A stretch of DNA of 48,717 nucleotides from an uncultured Porphyromonadaceae bacterium (GTDB lineage: Bacteria > Bacteroidota > Bacteroidia > Bacteroidales > Muribaculaceae), in assembly GCA_948467675.1 (NCBI GenBank), contig CAOKFI010000016.1, forward strand, positions 1 through 48,717. Reading direction: 5' to 3'. The notes under the pieces were generated by a model, which was not told the DNA's origin, searched no databases, and was given only the letters and a program-made list of their open reading frames with translations. The position numbers were made by a program, and so were the translations under genes. This document shows positions 1 through 8,376 of the stretch, piece by piece. Position 1 is the first letter of the stretch, and every line of letters begins with the position of its first letter.

Positions 1-62
1 ATTGACCCCCGCCGCCAGGACTTTTAAGGGGTCAATCTTATTATGCCCGAGGGGGTCAAACT
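1..62. repeat. GGGGTCAA inverted and direct repeats
   Basis: ATTGACCCC at 1-9 is the exact reverse complement of GGGGTCAAT at 28-36. The second half recurs as a direct repeat (GGGGTCAAnCT at 28-38 and 52-62). The cluster sits at and over the start of the relaxase fragment. Its role is unknown. It could be part of a transfer origin, a recombination site, or chance similarity within relaxase coding sequence. Confidence 0.4.
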
Positions 63-603
63 CACGCGCCTTTTCCAGGAACGTAAGAACGAGGATTTAC
101 GGGATGAGATAGCCATCCGAGATGAAACTATCGAACAATTGCAATCCAACATCAAGCAAATGGAGGTGGAGCATAGCAGGGCAATGATGAACAAGGATAA
201 TGAGCATCGCAAGGCTCTTGAAGCAAAGGAGGCAGAGCATAAGGAGGAGAAAAACAACCTCAATTATATAATCAATACTGCTTATCGTTGGTATCCCGAT
301 TTTGCCACTCTTTTAAGATTAGAACGCCTTGCCAAGCAAATCGGGCTTTCGGCAATGGATTTTTCCGAGCTGATTAAGGGTAAGGTTCTGAACTTTACGG
401 GGCGACTATTCTCCTCGGAGCATAACCGATGGTTTGCTACGGATAATACCCCTCTACAAATTCTGCGAGATAACGATAGACGGCTCACCTTAACCGCAAA
501 TCGAATACCTCTCAGCCAATGGTTCAGCGAGCAATACGATAAACTTCGACAATCGTTCAGACAGCCTACACAGCCAAAGAAAAGTAGAGGAATGAAACTG
601 TAA
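43..603 (+). CDS. MobV-type relaxase, C-terminal fragment
   Basis: This 186-residue frame has an acidic/basic heptad-rich stretch (about residues 10-75) that should form a coiled coil. It is followed by a compact domain beginning YRWYPDF and a basic tail ending in GMKL. That layout resembles the C-terminal third of MobV/Pre-type plasmid mobilization proteins of Bacteroidales, in which a catalytic relaxase domain precedes the coiled coil. No catalytic HUH or MobV N-terminal motif is visible, because the same frame has a TAA at 25-27 and the window starts just before it. The piece is therefore either a truncated or broken relaxase or a small accessory mobilization protein. It points to an integrated mobilizable element. 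The family assignment is from recalled resemblance and is moderately sure. Confidence 0.5.
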   Translation: MPEGVKLTRLFQERKNEDLRDEIAIRDETIEQLQSNIKQMEVEHSRAMMNKDNEHRKALEAKEAEHKEEKNNLNYIINTAYRWYPDFATLLRLERLAKQIGLSAMDFSELIKGKVLNFTGRLFSSEHNRWFATDNTPLQILRDNDRRLTLTANRIPLSQWFSEQYDKLRQSFRQPTQPKKSRGMKL

Positions 604-642
604 ACGACAATGGCGACCGCATCGTGAGGTCGCCATTGTCGT
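604..642. terminator. Hairpin between convergent genes
   Basis: A perfect 15-bp stem (ACGACAATGGCGACC at 604-618 with its complement at 628-642) has a 9-nt loop. It lies directly after the relaxase-fragment stop codon and 16 nt from the stop of the convergent protease gene. There is no long T-run on either side, only ATTT after the stem on the plus strand. Its placement suggests a bidirectional transcription stop. Confidence 0.65.
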
Positions 643-658
643 ATTTCTCATTGAGTGG

Positions 659-1543
659 TTAACCTTTAGCATTATAATTTTGCATATATCGACCCCCAAT
701 GTTATTTTCGACAATTTTGGAAATCAAGAATTTATCTAATAATATCATATAGCAATGGTGCAAACTTAAGACAGCATCCTGCAATTCTTGATTTGCCTCT
801 AAATCGGTTACATTTAATCCTGCATTCTTACAATCTTGTTTGGATAGATGTCTACTATGAGAGTAGCTATTATTATGATTCAAGAAAACATTTTTAATTT
901 TGTCAAAATCTATATCTTGGTTAACCTCTCTTAACCACTGCTCTGCTAATTTAGCAGACCACGCAACAGCATTTTCACAGGCTGTCAAAAATGTGGGATG
1001 ATATTTAGATATAATTGTTTGCCATAGTCCTAATGCCGCAGGATTTTTAGAAACTTCATCAACAGCTCGTTTAAATTCATCTGTAACAGCTTGGCAAGCA
1101 ATTCCTCCCATCTGTGGATCAATAGGACCTAATGAAGATTGCTCTCCCATTATGATTTCTTTGCAAGACATAGCTATCATTGTTCCTGCTGACATAGAAA
1201 TCTGGGGAATAAACGCTCTTACATCGTCTTTAAAGATGCTTTTCAAATAGGTAACAATGCTTTCTGTTGCTGCAATATCACCACCTGGGGTATGAAGAAT
1301 TAAATCAAGTCCTTTTGCTTTATCCAACTTATATACAGTTGTCATAAAAGCATTTTTATCTTGTTCATCAATCGACACATGTGGCGCATCTGGAGCTTTG
1401 AGCCATCCAGAATAGTACGCAATAACATTTCGCCCTGTGATAGAATGTATTTTGTTCAAATACTCTTCTCGCTTTTTATCTAACTCAACCGCTGCATTAG
1501 AGTACAAGTTTACATCGGTTATTATTTCACTCCAACTAGGCAT
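659..1543 (-). CDS. Serine dehydrogenase proteinase-family (ClpP/SppA-fold) protease
   Basis: The 294-residue protein looks like the SDH_sah family, soluble relatives of SppA and ClpP in the crotonase fold. Visible signatures are HTPGGD (residues 84-89), which forms the oxyanion region, SMSAGTM with the likely catalytic serine at about S118, and SSLGPIDPQ near 136-144. No signal peptide or membrane helix is seen, so it should act in the cytoplasm. It is the last gene of a three-gene operon, 6 nt after the 63-residue gene and downstream of the restriction-modification enzyme. This suggests a role tied to that defence system, for example processing or turnover of the enzyme or acting on damaged host proteins. 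That role is inference. The base composition is AT-rich like its two partners and unlike the housekeeping genes to the right. Confidence 0.7.
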   Translation of the reverse strand: MPSWSEIITDVNLYSNAAVELDKKREEYLNKIHSITGRNVIAYYSGWLKAPDAPHVSIDEQDKNAFMTTVYKLDKAKGLDLILHTPGGDIAATESIVTYLKSIFKDDVRAFIPQISMSAGTMIAMSCKEIIMGEQSSLGPIDPQMGGIACQAVTDEFKRAVDEVSKNPAALGLWQTIISKYHPTFLTACENAVAWSAKLAEQWLREVNQDIDFDKIKNVFLNHNNSYSHSRHLSKQDCKNAGLNVTDLEANQELQDAVLSLHHCYMILLDKFLISKIVENNIGGRYMQNYNAKG

Positions 1544-1549
1544 ATTTCT

Positions 1550-1741
1550 TTATTTATTAAGTATGATATTTGAAGATGACATCGATTCATATTTAGATGT
1601 ATCATAAATGGAAAATTGCTTATATACATCACCAACCTTTTCCCATTTAGAATAATCATAATTTGCAGAGGATAATGTACTCATCATTTTCTTGTATATA
1701 TCCTCCAAAGAAATACATTTATCATTCTTGCTATCACTCAT
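1550..1741 (-). CDS. Small hypothetical protein in restriction-protease operon
   Basis: This is a 63-residue polar protein with no recognised domain, signal peptide or membrane segment. It begins 2 nt after the stop of the large restriction-modification gene and ends 6 nt before the protease start, so translational coupling is likely. The tight spacing on both sides is the main argument that it is real. It could be an adaptor or inhibitor linking the enzyme and the protease, but nothing in the sequence shows this. Confidence 0.6.
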   Translation of the reverse strand: MSDSKNDKCISLEDIYKKMMSTLSSANYDYSKWEKVGDVYKQFSIYDTSKYESMSSSNIILNK

Positions 1742-1743
1742 TT

Positions 1744-4700
1744 TTACAAATATTTATCAAGTATTGCTTGTTTCTCACTCGCAGCATTTTCTATCAAAGT
1801 GCGAGCTTTAGTAATCTCTAATTCCAATGCTTCTATTTGAGCTACGATGCGTTCTTGTTCATCAATAGTCAATAATGGAATCTTAAAGTTGTCAATATCC
1901 TCCTTGTTAATACTTGGATAAGCCGCTTTTGGCATAGCTGTTTCCATTTGCTTTATTAAGTCATCGGAATACATAAACAAGTAATACAACAACTTAGAGA
2001 TATAAGTATCCTCATTTTTAGACTTAAGCAAGGCAAAACCCGTTGAAAAAATAGTCTTGTCCGGAACACTCTCTATATATGCAAAACCTTTCAGATAAGG
2101 GCGAACCGTAGACACTACCACTGTCCTATCTTGTGCAACACGTCTTGCTCTGGATGGAGCATCTTTGCCTAATATACTTTTATCAAATGATACTCTACCA
2201 TCACCTTTGCCTACAGAATCAATATCTACATATGTAAAGAACTCGTTTTTCCAACAAGATGTAGGATTCAATGTTTGTGTATTTATGTCAAAATACTCTT
2301 TTATACTTGCTGTAGAAACCAAGCTATTTATAATCGCTCTAATATCTGAAATATTATTGTCAATTAAAAACTTGGCGTCACTATTGGACTTGTCAACTAT
2401 TGCGATTTTCTCTACAATCTGCTTCTGAACATCAATAGGAGGAACTGGAATGTCCAAATCTTCATACCATTTTATTGGTACTCTTCTATGACCGCTTGTT
2501 CCTGTCATATTTTGTTCCGCAAAATCTCTGACAACCTGTCGATTTAACAAATGAAATAAATAGTCATTAATAACAATGTCATTATTAGTTCTGAGTACAT
2601 GAAATTCAGAACTACCCATTGCCATACCATTAGTTAGATTTCTAGCCAAAGCACACTTTCCATTTTCCATGCAAGGCGTAATTTTAGCTATTATTATATC
2701 TTCATCTTGAAACAAGGTGTAGCTACCCTTTTTGAGTTGCTTAAGAGTCTTGTCTTCCTTATACGTTATATATCCCTCATTGGAAACTGATGACATTTCA
2801 ATAAATGAAACCGTATAAGAATCATCCAATGATGATAGTTGGTCTTTCCCTGGATTTGTCTGACAAAATGAAGCAAGTCTACGTTTATCCCATTTAGTAT
2901 TGAACTCTACTTTTTTTTTTGCCACCAAAGACAAATTCTTTTCAAAAGAATCTCTCTTGAAATTAAGCATATCAATCAATGGTATACGACTGATATAAGA
3001 CTGCATTTCCTCCGCTATTGGCGATGTGTAATCTCCCTTGAAAGCTCTATACACATAAGAGCTTGCTTTTTCTGGATTGTCATAGTTGTTTGCGTCAAAA
3101 AGTTTAGTACACTCGTCAATGTTCTTACCCTTTTGAATTGCGTGGATACCCTCATTACCTCTACGATTAGAGAACTCATAACCTAAAAAGCGTTTCTCCA
3201 CATCTTTCTCACCACTCTTTACAATAACAACCTTTTGAGGGTATGCCAAAATAAAGTACAAAAACTTCTCAGCCTCAATATTTAAGATCGCCTCATATAA
3301 CTTTGCATCACTCTTTGCAGAGATTTTCTTTTTGTACTCTGCATAGATTTCGTGTGCTTTTACTTTGTCGTTTGGTGCTTTCTGTAACAATGTAACATAA
3401 TCGGCATATTCGAGACCCTCCCAAACGTGAGCTACATATTTTGAGGCAGGTGTTTCAATGCCATTAATAGTTACATCATTTAATGTGCGGAAATAAGTGT
3501 CAACTGCACACTTTGTATTTGCTGCAAAATAGTTATCTCTACGACGCAGGAACAAAACAACAGTATTTGTATTGGTGGCCATAAAAGTATTGCTACCCAA
3601 TTCTGCTATTGCGACAATATCAAAGTATTGCAATATAATCTCACGTGCCTTGGTGTATATGCCCGAATTACTCAAAATAGAACTTGGCAGTATAACGCCA
3701 GCTATGCCACCATCTTTGAGTATTTGTTTAGTACGCTCAATAAACAAACACTCAATTTCAGAACTATTATCTGTCAACGAGTTGTACAACTCAAAATCTT
3801 GCTCTGTATAATAGTCTCGAGTTGTCTGACGGAATGATGAAACAGAATACGGAGGATTGCTCAATACAATATCAAATTGCTGATTATCCTTTTGTCCGTC
3901 ATTTACCTGTTTGCGTAGCTTACCCTTATACTCTTTGTTATTGTAGAAGTTGGCTAGTCCATCGCTTAAGATAACATTTGCCAAACCATCACCGTGCAAA
4001 TAGCATCCTACCTTACCAACTTTCACAAGTCGATAATCCTTTTCTATGCCATATACATAGTCTGTAGCCCAATCAAAATGGCAATTCTGCCAATTGATAA
4101 GGTGCTTTCTTGTTTCCTCAATATACTTAGATGTATCACAGGCGTTTATGATGTCTTGTATTTCGTGCATAAACTCTGTGATAAAGTGACCGCTACCAGC
4201 CGCATAGTCAATCATATATGGCAAAATCTCACCATCCTTGCGAGATAATTTTTCTGCCATAATAGAATCCAAAGGAAGACTCTTTATGATAAATTGTGCA
4301 ATAGGTACGGGTGTAAAATACTGGCCAGCCTCCTGCTTGAGACCAGTAGTAAGAAGTAATTCAAAGAAGTCTGACAAATATTGTTGTCGCTTGTTGTATC
4401 TGATTCTGTATCCCTGAATCAACTCTACAACCTCTTTTACAACCTTTGCATTTTCCTCAAATGAGGCATTGTCATATACTTCCTTGATTGCAAACTCGTT
4501 ATTCTTTTCAAGACGGAGTTTATTTACCTCTTTAAGAAGATATTGTTTTGTCTCTGGTGTTAGATTTGCACAACGCTTGTCGAAATCCTCATTGTTGAAG
4601 TCACTAACAGTTCTATCCAAGAACTTTTTCATACCTTTACTATAAAGGTCTGTCAAGCGAAGTTGGAAATCTACGTGGTTATCTCGACTCTCAAGCCATT

Positions 4701-5514
4701 GGAACTTTAACTCTTCTTCCTCACCTGTGGTTGTTTCGTCATAAACCTTACACAAAAATAGTGTAAATATCTTGTTAAAAGCATTACCCTTGTCAGATAC
4801 TACATTGTGACGCAGAATTTCAAGAAAACGATTGAAGATAAAGCTTGAATCCTCTGCTTTTATCTCCTTCAACTGTTCTTTTGTTAAAGCCTTGCTCTGG
4901 AAATTATATGGTTGTACCCAAGAATCGAAGATACCGTTATCCTTAGTGAGTTTATTCCATCTTTCATAAATGTCTTTAACATCACCATTGCGATAATCAT
5001 CTTCAATCTTGATAATCTCGTTAACATAGACAAACTTATTCCCTTTCAATTCTGATGCATACAACATTAGCACATCAGCCTTACCACCAGATAATTGGAA
5101 ATAAGTAAATAGCTGTCCTCCATCCTTACGGATTTTTGCCAACTCCTTATTGTACTCCTTGCCATAAGTCTTACATTCGATAAGCATATATGGTGTACCA
5201 TCTTCGCGATTAACACAAATATCCAATCGTCCAGATGTACCGTGTCCTGACGGCCAAGTCTTTTCAAGAATTAAGTTCTGAGGCTTATATCCTTTTGTGA
5301 GTAATCTATCAACACACTCAAGTACTACAAAATTTTCCGCATCAGAAAAATTTTGAGTAGTCTTACTATCGGCAGCAATACCACTACCGTAGTTAATGCT
5401 TTGTTTTTCAAAATCAATCTCTATGGCATAATCAACATATATTTTATGATAAATGCCATTCGTTCCGTTTTTTGGAACAAATCCCAAAGCCGTAATATGT
5501 TTCTTAATATCCAT
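1744..5514 (-). CDS. Fused type I/IIG-like restriction-modification-specificity enzyme
   Basis: The 1256-residue protein combines three activities. Near the N-terminus is a PD-(D/E)XK nuclease signature (GRLD with D98, then E113-C-K115), as in HsdR N-terminal nuclease domains. The centre is an N6-adenine methyltransferase of HsdM type: GQYFTP at about 397-402, AdoMet motif I DYAAGSGHF at about 436-444, and catalytic NPPY at 553-556. Motif I departs from the usual DPACGSG. The C-terminal third has two HsdS-like target-recognition halves, each ending in a conserved segment (PVPPIDVQKQIV and PLLTIDEQERIV) followed by helix. No helicase motifs are seen, so it should cleave without ATP-driven translocation, like type IIG enzymes. 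The start follows a TAACTTTG box by about 20 nt. It heads an operon with a small protein and a protease. Confidence 0.85.
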   Translation of the reverse strand: MDIKKHITALGFVPKNGTNGIYHKIYVDYAIEIDFEKQSINYGSGIAADSKTTQNFSDAENFVVLECVDRLLTKGYKPQNLILEKTWPSGHGTSGRLDICVNREDGTPYMLIECKTYGKEYNKELAKIRKDGGQLFTYFQLSGGKADVLMLYASELKGNKFVYVNEIIKIEDDYRNGDVKDIYERWNKLTKDNGIFDSWVQPYNFQSKALTKEQLKEIKAEDSSFIFNRFLEILRHNVVSDKGNAFNKIFTLFLCKVYDETTTGEEEELKFQWLESRDNHVDFQLRLTDLYSKGMKKFLDRTVSDFNNEDFDKRCANLTPETKQYLLKEVNKLRLEKNNEFAIKEVYDNASFEENAKVVKEVVELIQGYRIRYNKRQQYLSDFFELLLTTGLKQEAGQYFTPVPIAQFIIKSLPLDSIMAEKLSRKDGEILPYMIDYAAGSGHFITEFMHEIQDIINACDTSKYIEETRKHLINWQNCHFDWATDYVYGIEKDYRLVKVGKVGCYLHGDGLANVILSDGLANFYNNKEYKGKLRKQVNDGQKDNQQFDIVLSNPPYSVSSFRQTTRDYYTEQDFELYNSLTDNSSEIECLFIERTKQILKDGGIAGVILPSSILSNSGIYTKAREIILQYFDIVAIAELGSNTFMATNTNTVVLFLRRRDNYFAANTKCAVDTYFRTLNDVTINGIETPASKYVAHVWEGLEYADYVTLLQKAPNDKVKAHEIYAEYKKKISAKSDAKLYEAILNIEAEKFLYFILAYPQKVVIVKSGEKDVEKRFLGYEFSNRRGNEGIHAIQKGKNIDECTKLFDANNYDNPEKASSYVYRAFKGDYTSPIAEEMQSYISRIPLIDMLNFKRDSFEKNLSLVAKKKVEFNTKWDKRRLASFCQTNPGKDQLSSLDDSYTVSFIEMSSVSNEGYITYKEDKTLKQLKKGSYTLFQDEDIIIAKITPCMENGKCALARNLTNGMAMGSSEFHVLRTNNDIVINDYLFHLLNRQVVRDFAEQNMTGTSGHRRVPIKWYEDLDIPVPPIDVQKQIVEKIAIVDKSNSDAKFLIDNNISDIRAIINSLVSTASIKEYFDINTQTLNPTSCWKNEFFTYVDIDSVGKGDGRVSFDKSILGKDAPSRARRVAQDRTVVVSTVRPYLKGFAYIESVPDKTIFSTGFALLKSKNEDTYISKLLYYLFMYSDDLIKQMETAMPKAAYPSINKEDIDNFKIPLLTIDEQERIVAQIEALELEITKARTLIENAASEKQAILDKYL

Positions 5515-5533
5515 AGTACTCTAAATTTGTTTG

Positions 5534-5541
5534 CAAAGTTA
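5534..5541 (-). promoter_or_regulatory. Bacteroidetes -7 box for restriction-protease operon
   Basis: Read on the minus strand this is TAACTTTG, matching the Bacteroidetes TAnnTTTG -7 element. It ends about 20 nt before the ATG of the large enzyme, giving a short leader. It is the only such box seen upstream of the three-gene operon. Confidence 0.6.
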
Positions 5542-5848
5542 AGAATTTAATTAGAGATTACCTCATTTTTGTTTGGATTTCTCGAAAATTTTTTATATAG
5601 GCGCTTATGGTAGTTGTATAAAAGAAGATGCTTCCACCTTATTATAAGGTAATTAGATTGTAGTGTCTATTTGCTACAACATTTTAATTTCGCCAGCCAC
5701 TGGCTGACGATAATGAAGTTTAGTTTATTCCGTTGGCTACATACACAAAACGGGCTAAACTTATTTTTGTGGTGGCAGCACTCAAAAAAAGATGCTGACG
5801 AAAAGAGAAAGATGCTCATTCTTCTTTTTTCGCCAGCATTATTTTTTG
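5542..5848. other. Gene-free region with several inverted repeats
   Basis: No convincing gene lies here. A 62-codon frame at 5671-5859 is disregarded because the hairpins run through it and it matches no family I recognise. Three dyads are visible: CAGCCA/TGGCTG (5694-5699 with 5701-5706); AAGTTTAG/CTAAACTT (5716-5723 with 5755-5762) enclosing CCGTT/AACGG (5730-5734 with 5749-5753); and an imperfect pair around GATGCTGACGAAAAG and CTTTTTTCGCCAGCAT (about 5789-5842). The region marks the change from AT-rich accessory genes to the housekeeping segment. It could hold the end of an integrated element. Confidence 0.45.
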
Positions 5849-5856
5849 TACCTTTG
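5849..5856 (+). promoter_or_regulatory. -7 box upstream of ferritin leader
   Basis: TACCTTTG matches the TAnnTTTG consensus. Transcription would start near 5863 and give ferritin a leader of roughly 150 nt. No clear -33 TTTG is visible, only a T-rich stretch. Confidence 0.45.
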
Positions 5857-5889
5857 TGACATCAAGAATTATCACATTGTAGAAAAGCA

Positions 5890-5961
5890 ATGAAGAACTC
5901 AGAAATACGAACGGTTGCTATCTCGTTACCCAATTTTCAAGCAATCCGAATAACCGTCTAA
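5890..5961 (+). CDS. Possible 23-codon leader peptide before ferritin
   Basis: An ATG frame encodes 23 residues (MKNSEIRTVAIS...RITV) and ends in TAA 49 nt before the ferritin start. It lies inside the predicted ferritin leader. It may be a regulatory leader peptide, or the truncated N-terminus of a gene cut by integration of the neighbouring element. Nothing beyond its position supports translation. Confidence 0.2.
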   Translation: MKNSEIRTVAISLPNFQAIRITV

Positions 5962-6010
5962 TTACAAGATAATTGCAAATTCTGCGATTTTTTAACTAAA
6001 AAACGATAAT

Positions 6011-6535
6011 ATGTTAAGCGAGAAACTCCATGAAGCGCTTAATGCGCAGATCAATGCTGAATTATGGTCGGCATACTTCTATCTGTCAATGGCTCTTGAC
6101 GCTGATGCCAAAGGGCTGAAAGGTGTGGCCAACTGGTACTACATACAATTCCGTGAGGAGCAGGATCATGCCCGGATATTCATGAACTATGTGCTTTCGC
6201 GCGACGCCCGTGTGGATCTGAAGCCTATAGCCGAGGTGCGCACTTCATGGGATTCTCCGTTGGAAATGTTTAAGGATACTCTCGAACATGAGAAAAAAGT
6301 GACTGCGCTGATCAACAATCTGGCCGCTATTGCTGCCGCAGACAATGATTACGCATCGTCCAATATGCTTGTATGGTTTATCAACGAGCAAGTGGAGGAG
6401 GAAGAGAACGCACGTGAAATGATCTCGGCATTCGATGCTGTTGAAGGCAACAAGTTCGGGCTGTATATGCTTGATAAGGAGCTGGCGGCACGTGTTTATA
6501 CCACACCGTCGCCGTTGGCTGCCAAAGGCGAATAA
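6011..6535 (+). CDS. ftnA: Non-haem ferritin
   Basis: This 174-residue ferritin subunit oxidises Fe(II) at a diiron centre and stores ferric mineral in a 24-mer cytoplasmic cage. All expected ligands are visible at canonical FtnA positions: E17, E50, H53, E94 and Q127, with E49, E126 and E130 as possible third-site ligands. Length and the four-helix layout match bacterial FtnA. It is a single-gene unit, preceded by a long leader and followed by a strong terminator. No Fur-like site was recognised. There is no haem-ligand methionine in the bacterioferritin position that I could identify, so FtnA is preferred over Bfr. Confidence 0.93.
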   Translation: MLSEKLHEALNAQINAELWSAYFYLSMALDADAKGLKGVANWYYIQFREEQDHARIFMNYVLSRDARVDLKPIAEVRTSWDSPLEMFKDTLEHEKKVTALINNLAAIAAADNDYASSNMLVWFINEQVEEEENAREMISAFDAVEGNKFGLYMLDKELAARVYTTPSPLAAKGE

Positions 6536-6557
6536 ATTTCGTTATATATATTTTAAG

Positions 6558-6589
6558 AGCCGGTTCTATATCTGGAACCGGCTTTTTTT
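6558..6589 (+). terminator. Intrinsic terminator after ferritin
   Basis: The stem AGCCGGTTC (6558-6566) pairs with GAACCGGCT (6575-6583). A run of seven Ts follows (6583-6589). The geometry is textbook rho-independent. Confidence 0.9.
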
Positions 6590-6612
6590 GGATGATTATG
6601 GTGGAAAAAGAG

Positions 6613-6620
6613 TATTTTTG
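6613..6620 (+). promoter_or_regulatory. -7 box for dnaB
   Basis: TATTTTTG fits TAnnTTTG. A TTTG at 6587-6590 lies 22 nt upstream as a plausible -33 element, overlapping the ferritin terminator tail. The predicted leader to the dnaB ATG at 6645 is under 20 nt. Confidence 0.6.
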
Positions 6621-6644
6621 TGGCATTAAATCCGAAAATGTAAT

Positions 6645-8207
6645 ATGGACAGCAATACGACATATCAGGCCTCGGGAGGCGCAGGTGCGCGACGTAACCG
6701 GCCGCAACATCAGCCTCTGCTTGATCATGGAGGGCGTATACCCCCGCGCGACAAGGACGTGGAGGAAGCGGTGCTTGGCGCTCTGATGCTTGAAAAAGAT
6801 GCCTATACCACAGTGTGTGATCTTTTGAAACCGGAAAGTTTTTATGAGCCGGTACATCAGAAGATATATGAGGCTATTCAGCATCTGGGAGCCTCTCAGA
6901 GGCCGATCGATATGCTTACTGTCACCGAGCAGCTTCGTCTTGACGGAACGATTGACGAAGTCGGGGGGCCTGTATATGTGGCGGAATTGACATCACGGGT
7001 ATTTTCCGGAGCAAATGTCGAATATCATGCACGTATTGTCGCTCAGAAATATCTTGCCAGAGAACTGATTTCATTTGCATCCTCCATTGAGGCAAAAGCG
7101 TTTGACGAGAGCAATGACGTCGACGACCTGCTTCAGGAGGCGGAAGGCCGTTTGTTTGAGATATCCCAGCGAAATGTAAAGAAAGATGTGACTCAGATCG
7201 ATCCTGTGATCGGACAGGCAATCGAGCAGATCCAGTCTGCGGCAAACAGAACTTCCGGTCTGAGCGGACTGGAATCCGGGTATCACAATCTGGACAAACT
7301 TACTTCTGGGTGGCAGAATAGCGATCTTATAATTATAGCGGCACGTCCTGCTATGGGTAAGACTGCGTTTGTATTGTCGATGGCAAAGAATATGGCTGTC
7401 AACTACGACACACATGTGGCGATATTCTCGCTTGAGATGTCAAACCTGCAGTTGGTAAACCGTCTGATAAGCAATACGTGTGAACTGGAGAGCGAGAAGA
7501 TCAAGAGTGGCAAACTGACAGATCTCGAATGGAATCAGTTGATGACAAGGATAAAACACCTGTACAGTGCACCTATATATATAGATGATACTCCTTCGTT
7601 ATCTATATTTGAATTGCGGACCAAGGCGCGTCGTTTGGTGCGTGAGCAGAATGTGCAGTTCATTATTATAGACTATTTGCAGCTTATGAACGCCTCTGGC
7701 ATGCGGTTCGGCAGCCGTGAGCAGGAGGTCAGCATGATATCACGTTCGTTGAAACAGTTGGCTAAGGAGTTGAATATTCCTATTGTGGCGTTGTCGCAGC
7801 TCAACCGAAGTGTCGAATCACGTACCGATGGAAAACGACCTCAGTTGAGCGACCTCCGTGAGTCTGGTGCCATAGAGCAGGATGCGGATATAGTCTGCTT
7901 CATACATCGTCCGGAATATTACCTGCGGAGTGATACGGATGCCTCCGGGAATGATATCCGCGGACTTGCCGAATTTATTGTAGCCAAGCATCGAAGCGGT
8001 TCGGTCGATGACGTGAAATTGCGGTTCCGAGCCAAATATGCGAGATTTGAAAATTGGGATGATAATCAGGAATTCAGTTCGGCCACAGTCGGATCCAGTC
8101 TTAATGACCCGGGATTTGATCCAGGCACACCACAGTCACCTCCCCCGTTTTCAGGCGGAAGTGCGGATCTGCTGCCTCAGTCGACCGAGGAAAACGTACC
8201 GTTTTAA
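6645..8207 (+). CDS. dnaB: Replicative DNA helicase DnaB
   Basis: The 520-residue protein is the hexameric 5'-3' helicase that unwinds DNA at the replication fork and recruits primase. The N-terminal domain spans about 35-165 (starting RDKDVEEAVLGALML). The RecA-like ATPase domain has Walker A ARPAMGKT (233-240), FSLEM just after, Walker B IIIDYLQLM near 338-346 and an ALSQLNRSVE loop. The ATG at 6645 follows the -7 box closely; the first 35 residues are polar and unusual. The C-terminal 45 residues are Pro/Ser/Gly-rich and end in EENVPF, reminiscent of the acidic-aromatic tip of SSB. It is a monocistronic gene closed by a 15-bp hairpin. Confidence 0.97.
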   Translation: MDSNTTYQASGGAGARRNRPQHQPLLDHGGRIPPRDKDVEEAVLGALMLEKDAYTTVCDLLKPESFYEPVHQKIYEAIQHLGASQRPIDMLTVTEQLRLDGTIDEVGGPVYVAELTSRVFSGANVEYHARIVAQKYLARELISFASSIEAKAFDESNDVDDLLQEAEGRLFEISQRNVKKDVTQIDPVIGQAIEQIQSAANRTSGLSGLESGYHNLDKLTSGWQNSDLIIIAARPAMGKTAFVLSMAKNMAVNYDTHVAIFSLEMSNLQLVNRLISNTCELESEKIKSGKLTDLEWNQLMTRIKHLYSAPIYIDDTPSLSIFELRTKARRLVREQNVQFIIIDYLQLMNASGMRFGSREQEVSMISRSLKQLAKELNIPIVALSQLNRSVESRTDGKRPQLSDLRESGAIEQDADIVCFIHRPEYYLRSDTDASGNDIRGLAEFIVAKHRSGSVDDVKLRFRAKYARFENWDDNQEFSSATVGSSLNDPGFDPGTPQSPPPFSGGSADLLPQSTEENVPF

Positions 8208-8220
8208 AAACATATTGTTA

Positions 8221-8263
8221 ACATTGCCTTTAACATAAATACTTGTTAAAGGCAATGTCTTTT
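8221..8263 (+). terminator. Hairpin terminator after dnaB
   Basis: A perfect 15-bp stem (ACATTGCCTTTAACA at 8221-8235 with 8244-8258) has an 8-nt loop. It is followed by CTTTTA. It lies 13 nt after the dnaB stop codon. Confidence 0.85.
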
Positions 8264-8376
8264 ATTGCGCCATATCGTTGCCGTATAGGCGTTTGCTGGC
8301 TTGCTCCGTTGTCTGCTTTCTTAGTAATTGTGAATAATAGTTGACAATTGTTCCGGCTTTCAAAACATTTGAAGAT

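Noticed and set aside
5671-5859. 62-codon frame in the junction region
   Set aside because: It is crossed by several inverted repeats, ends in the ferritin promoter and has no recognisable features.
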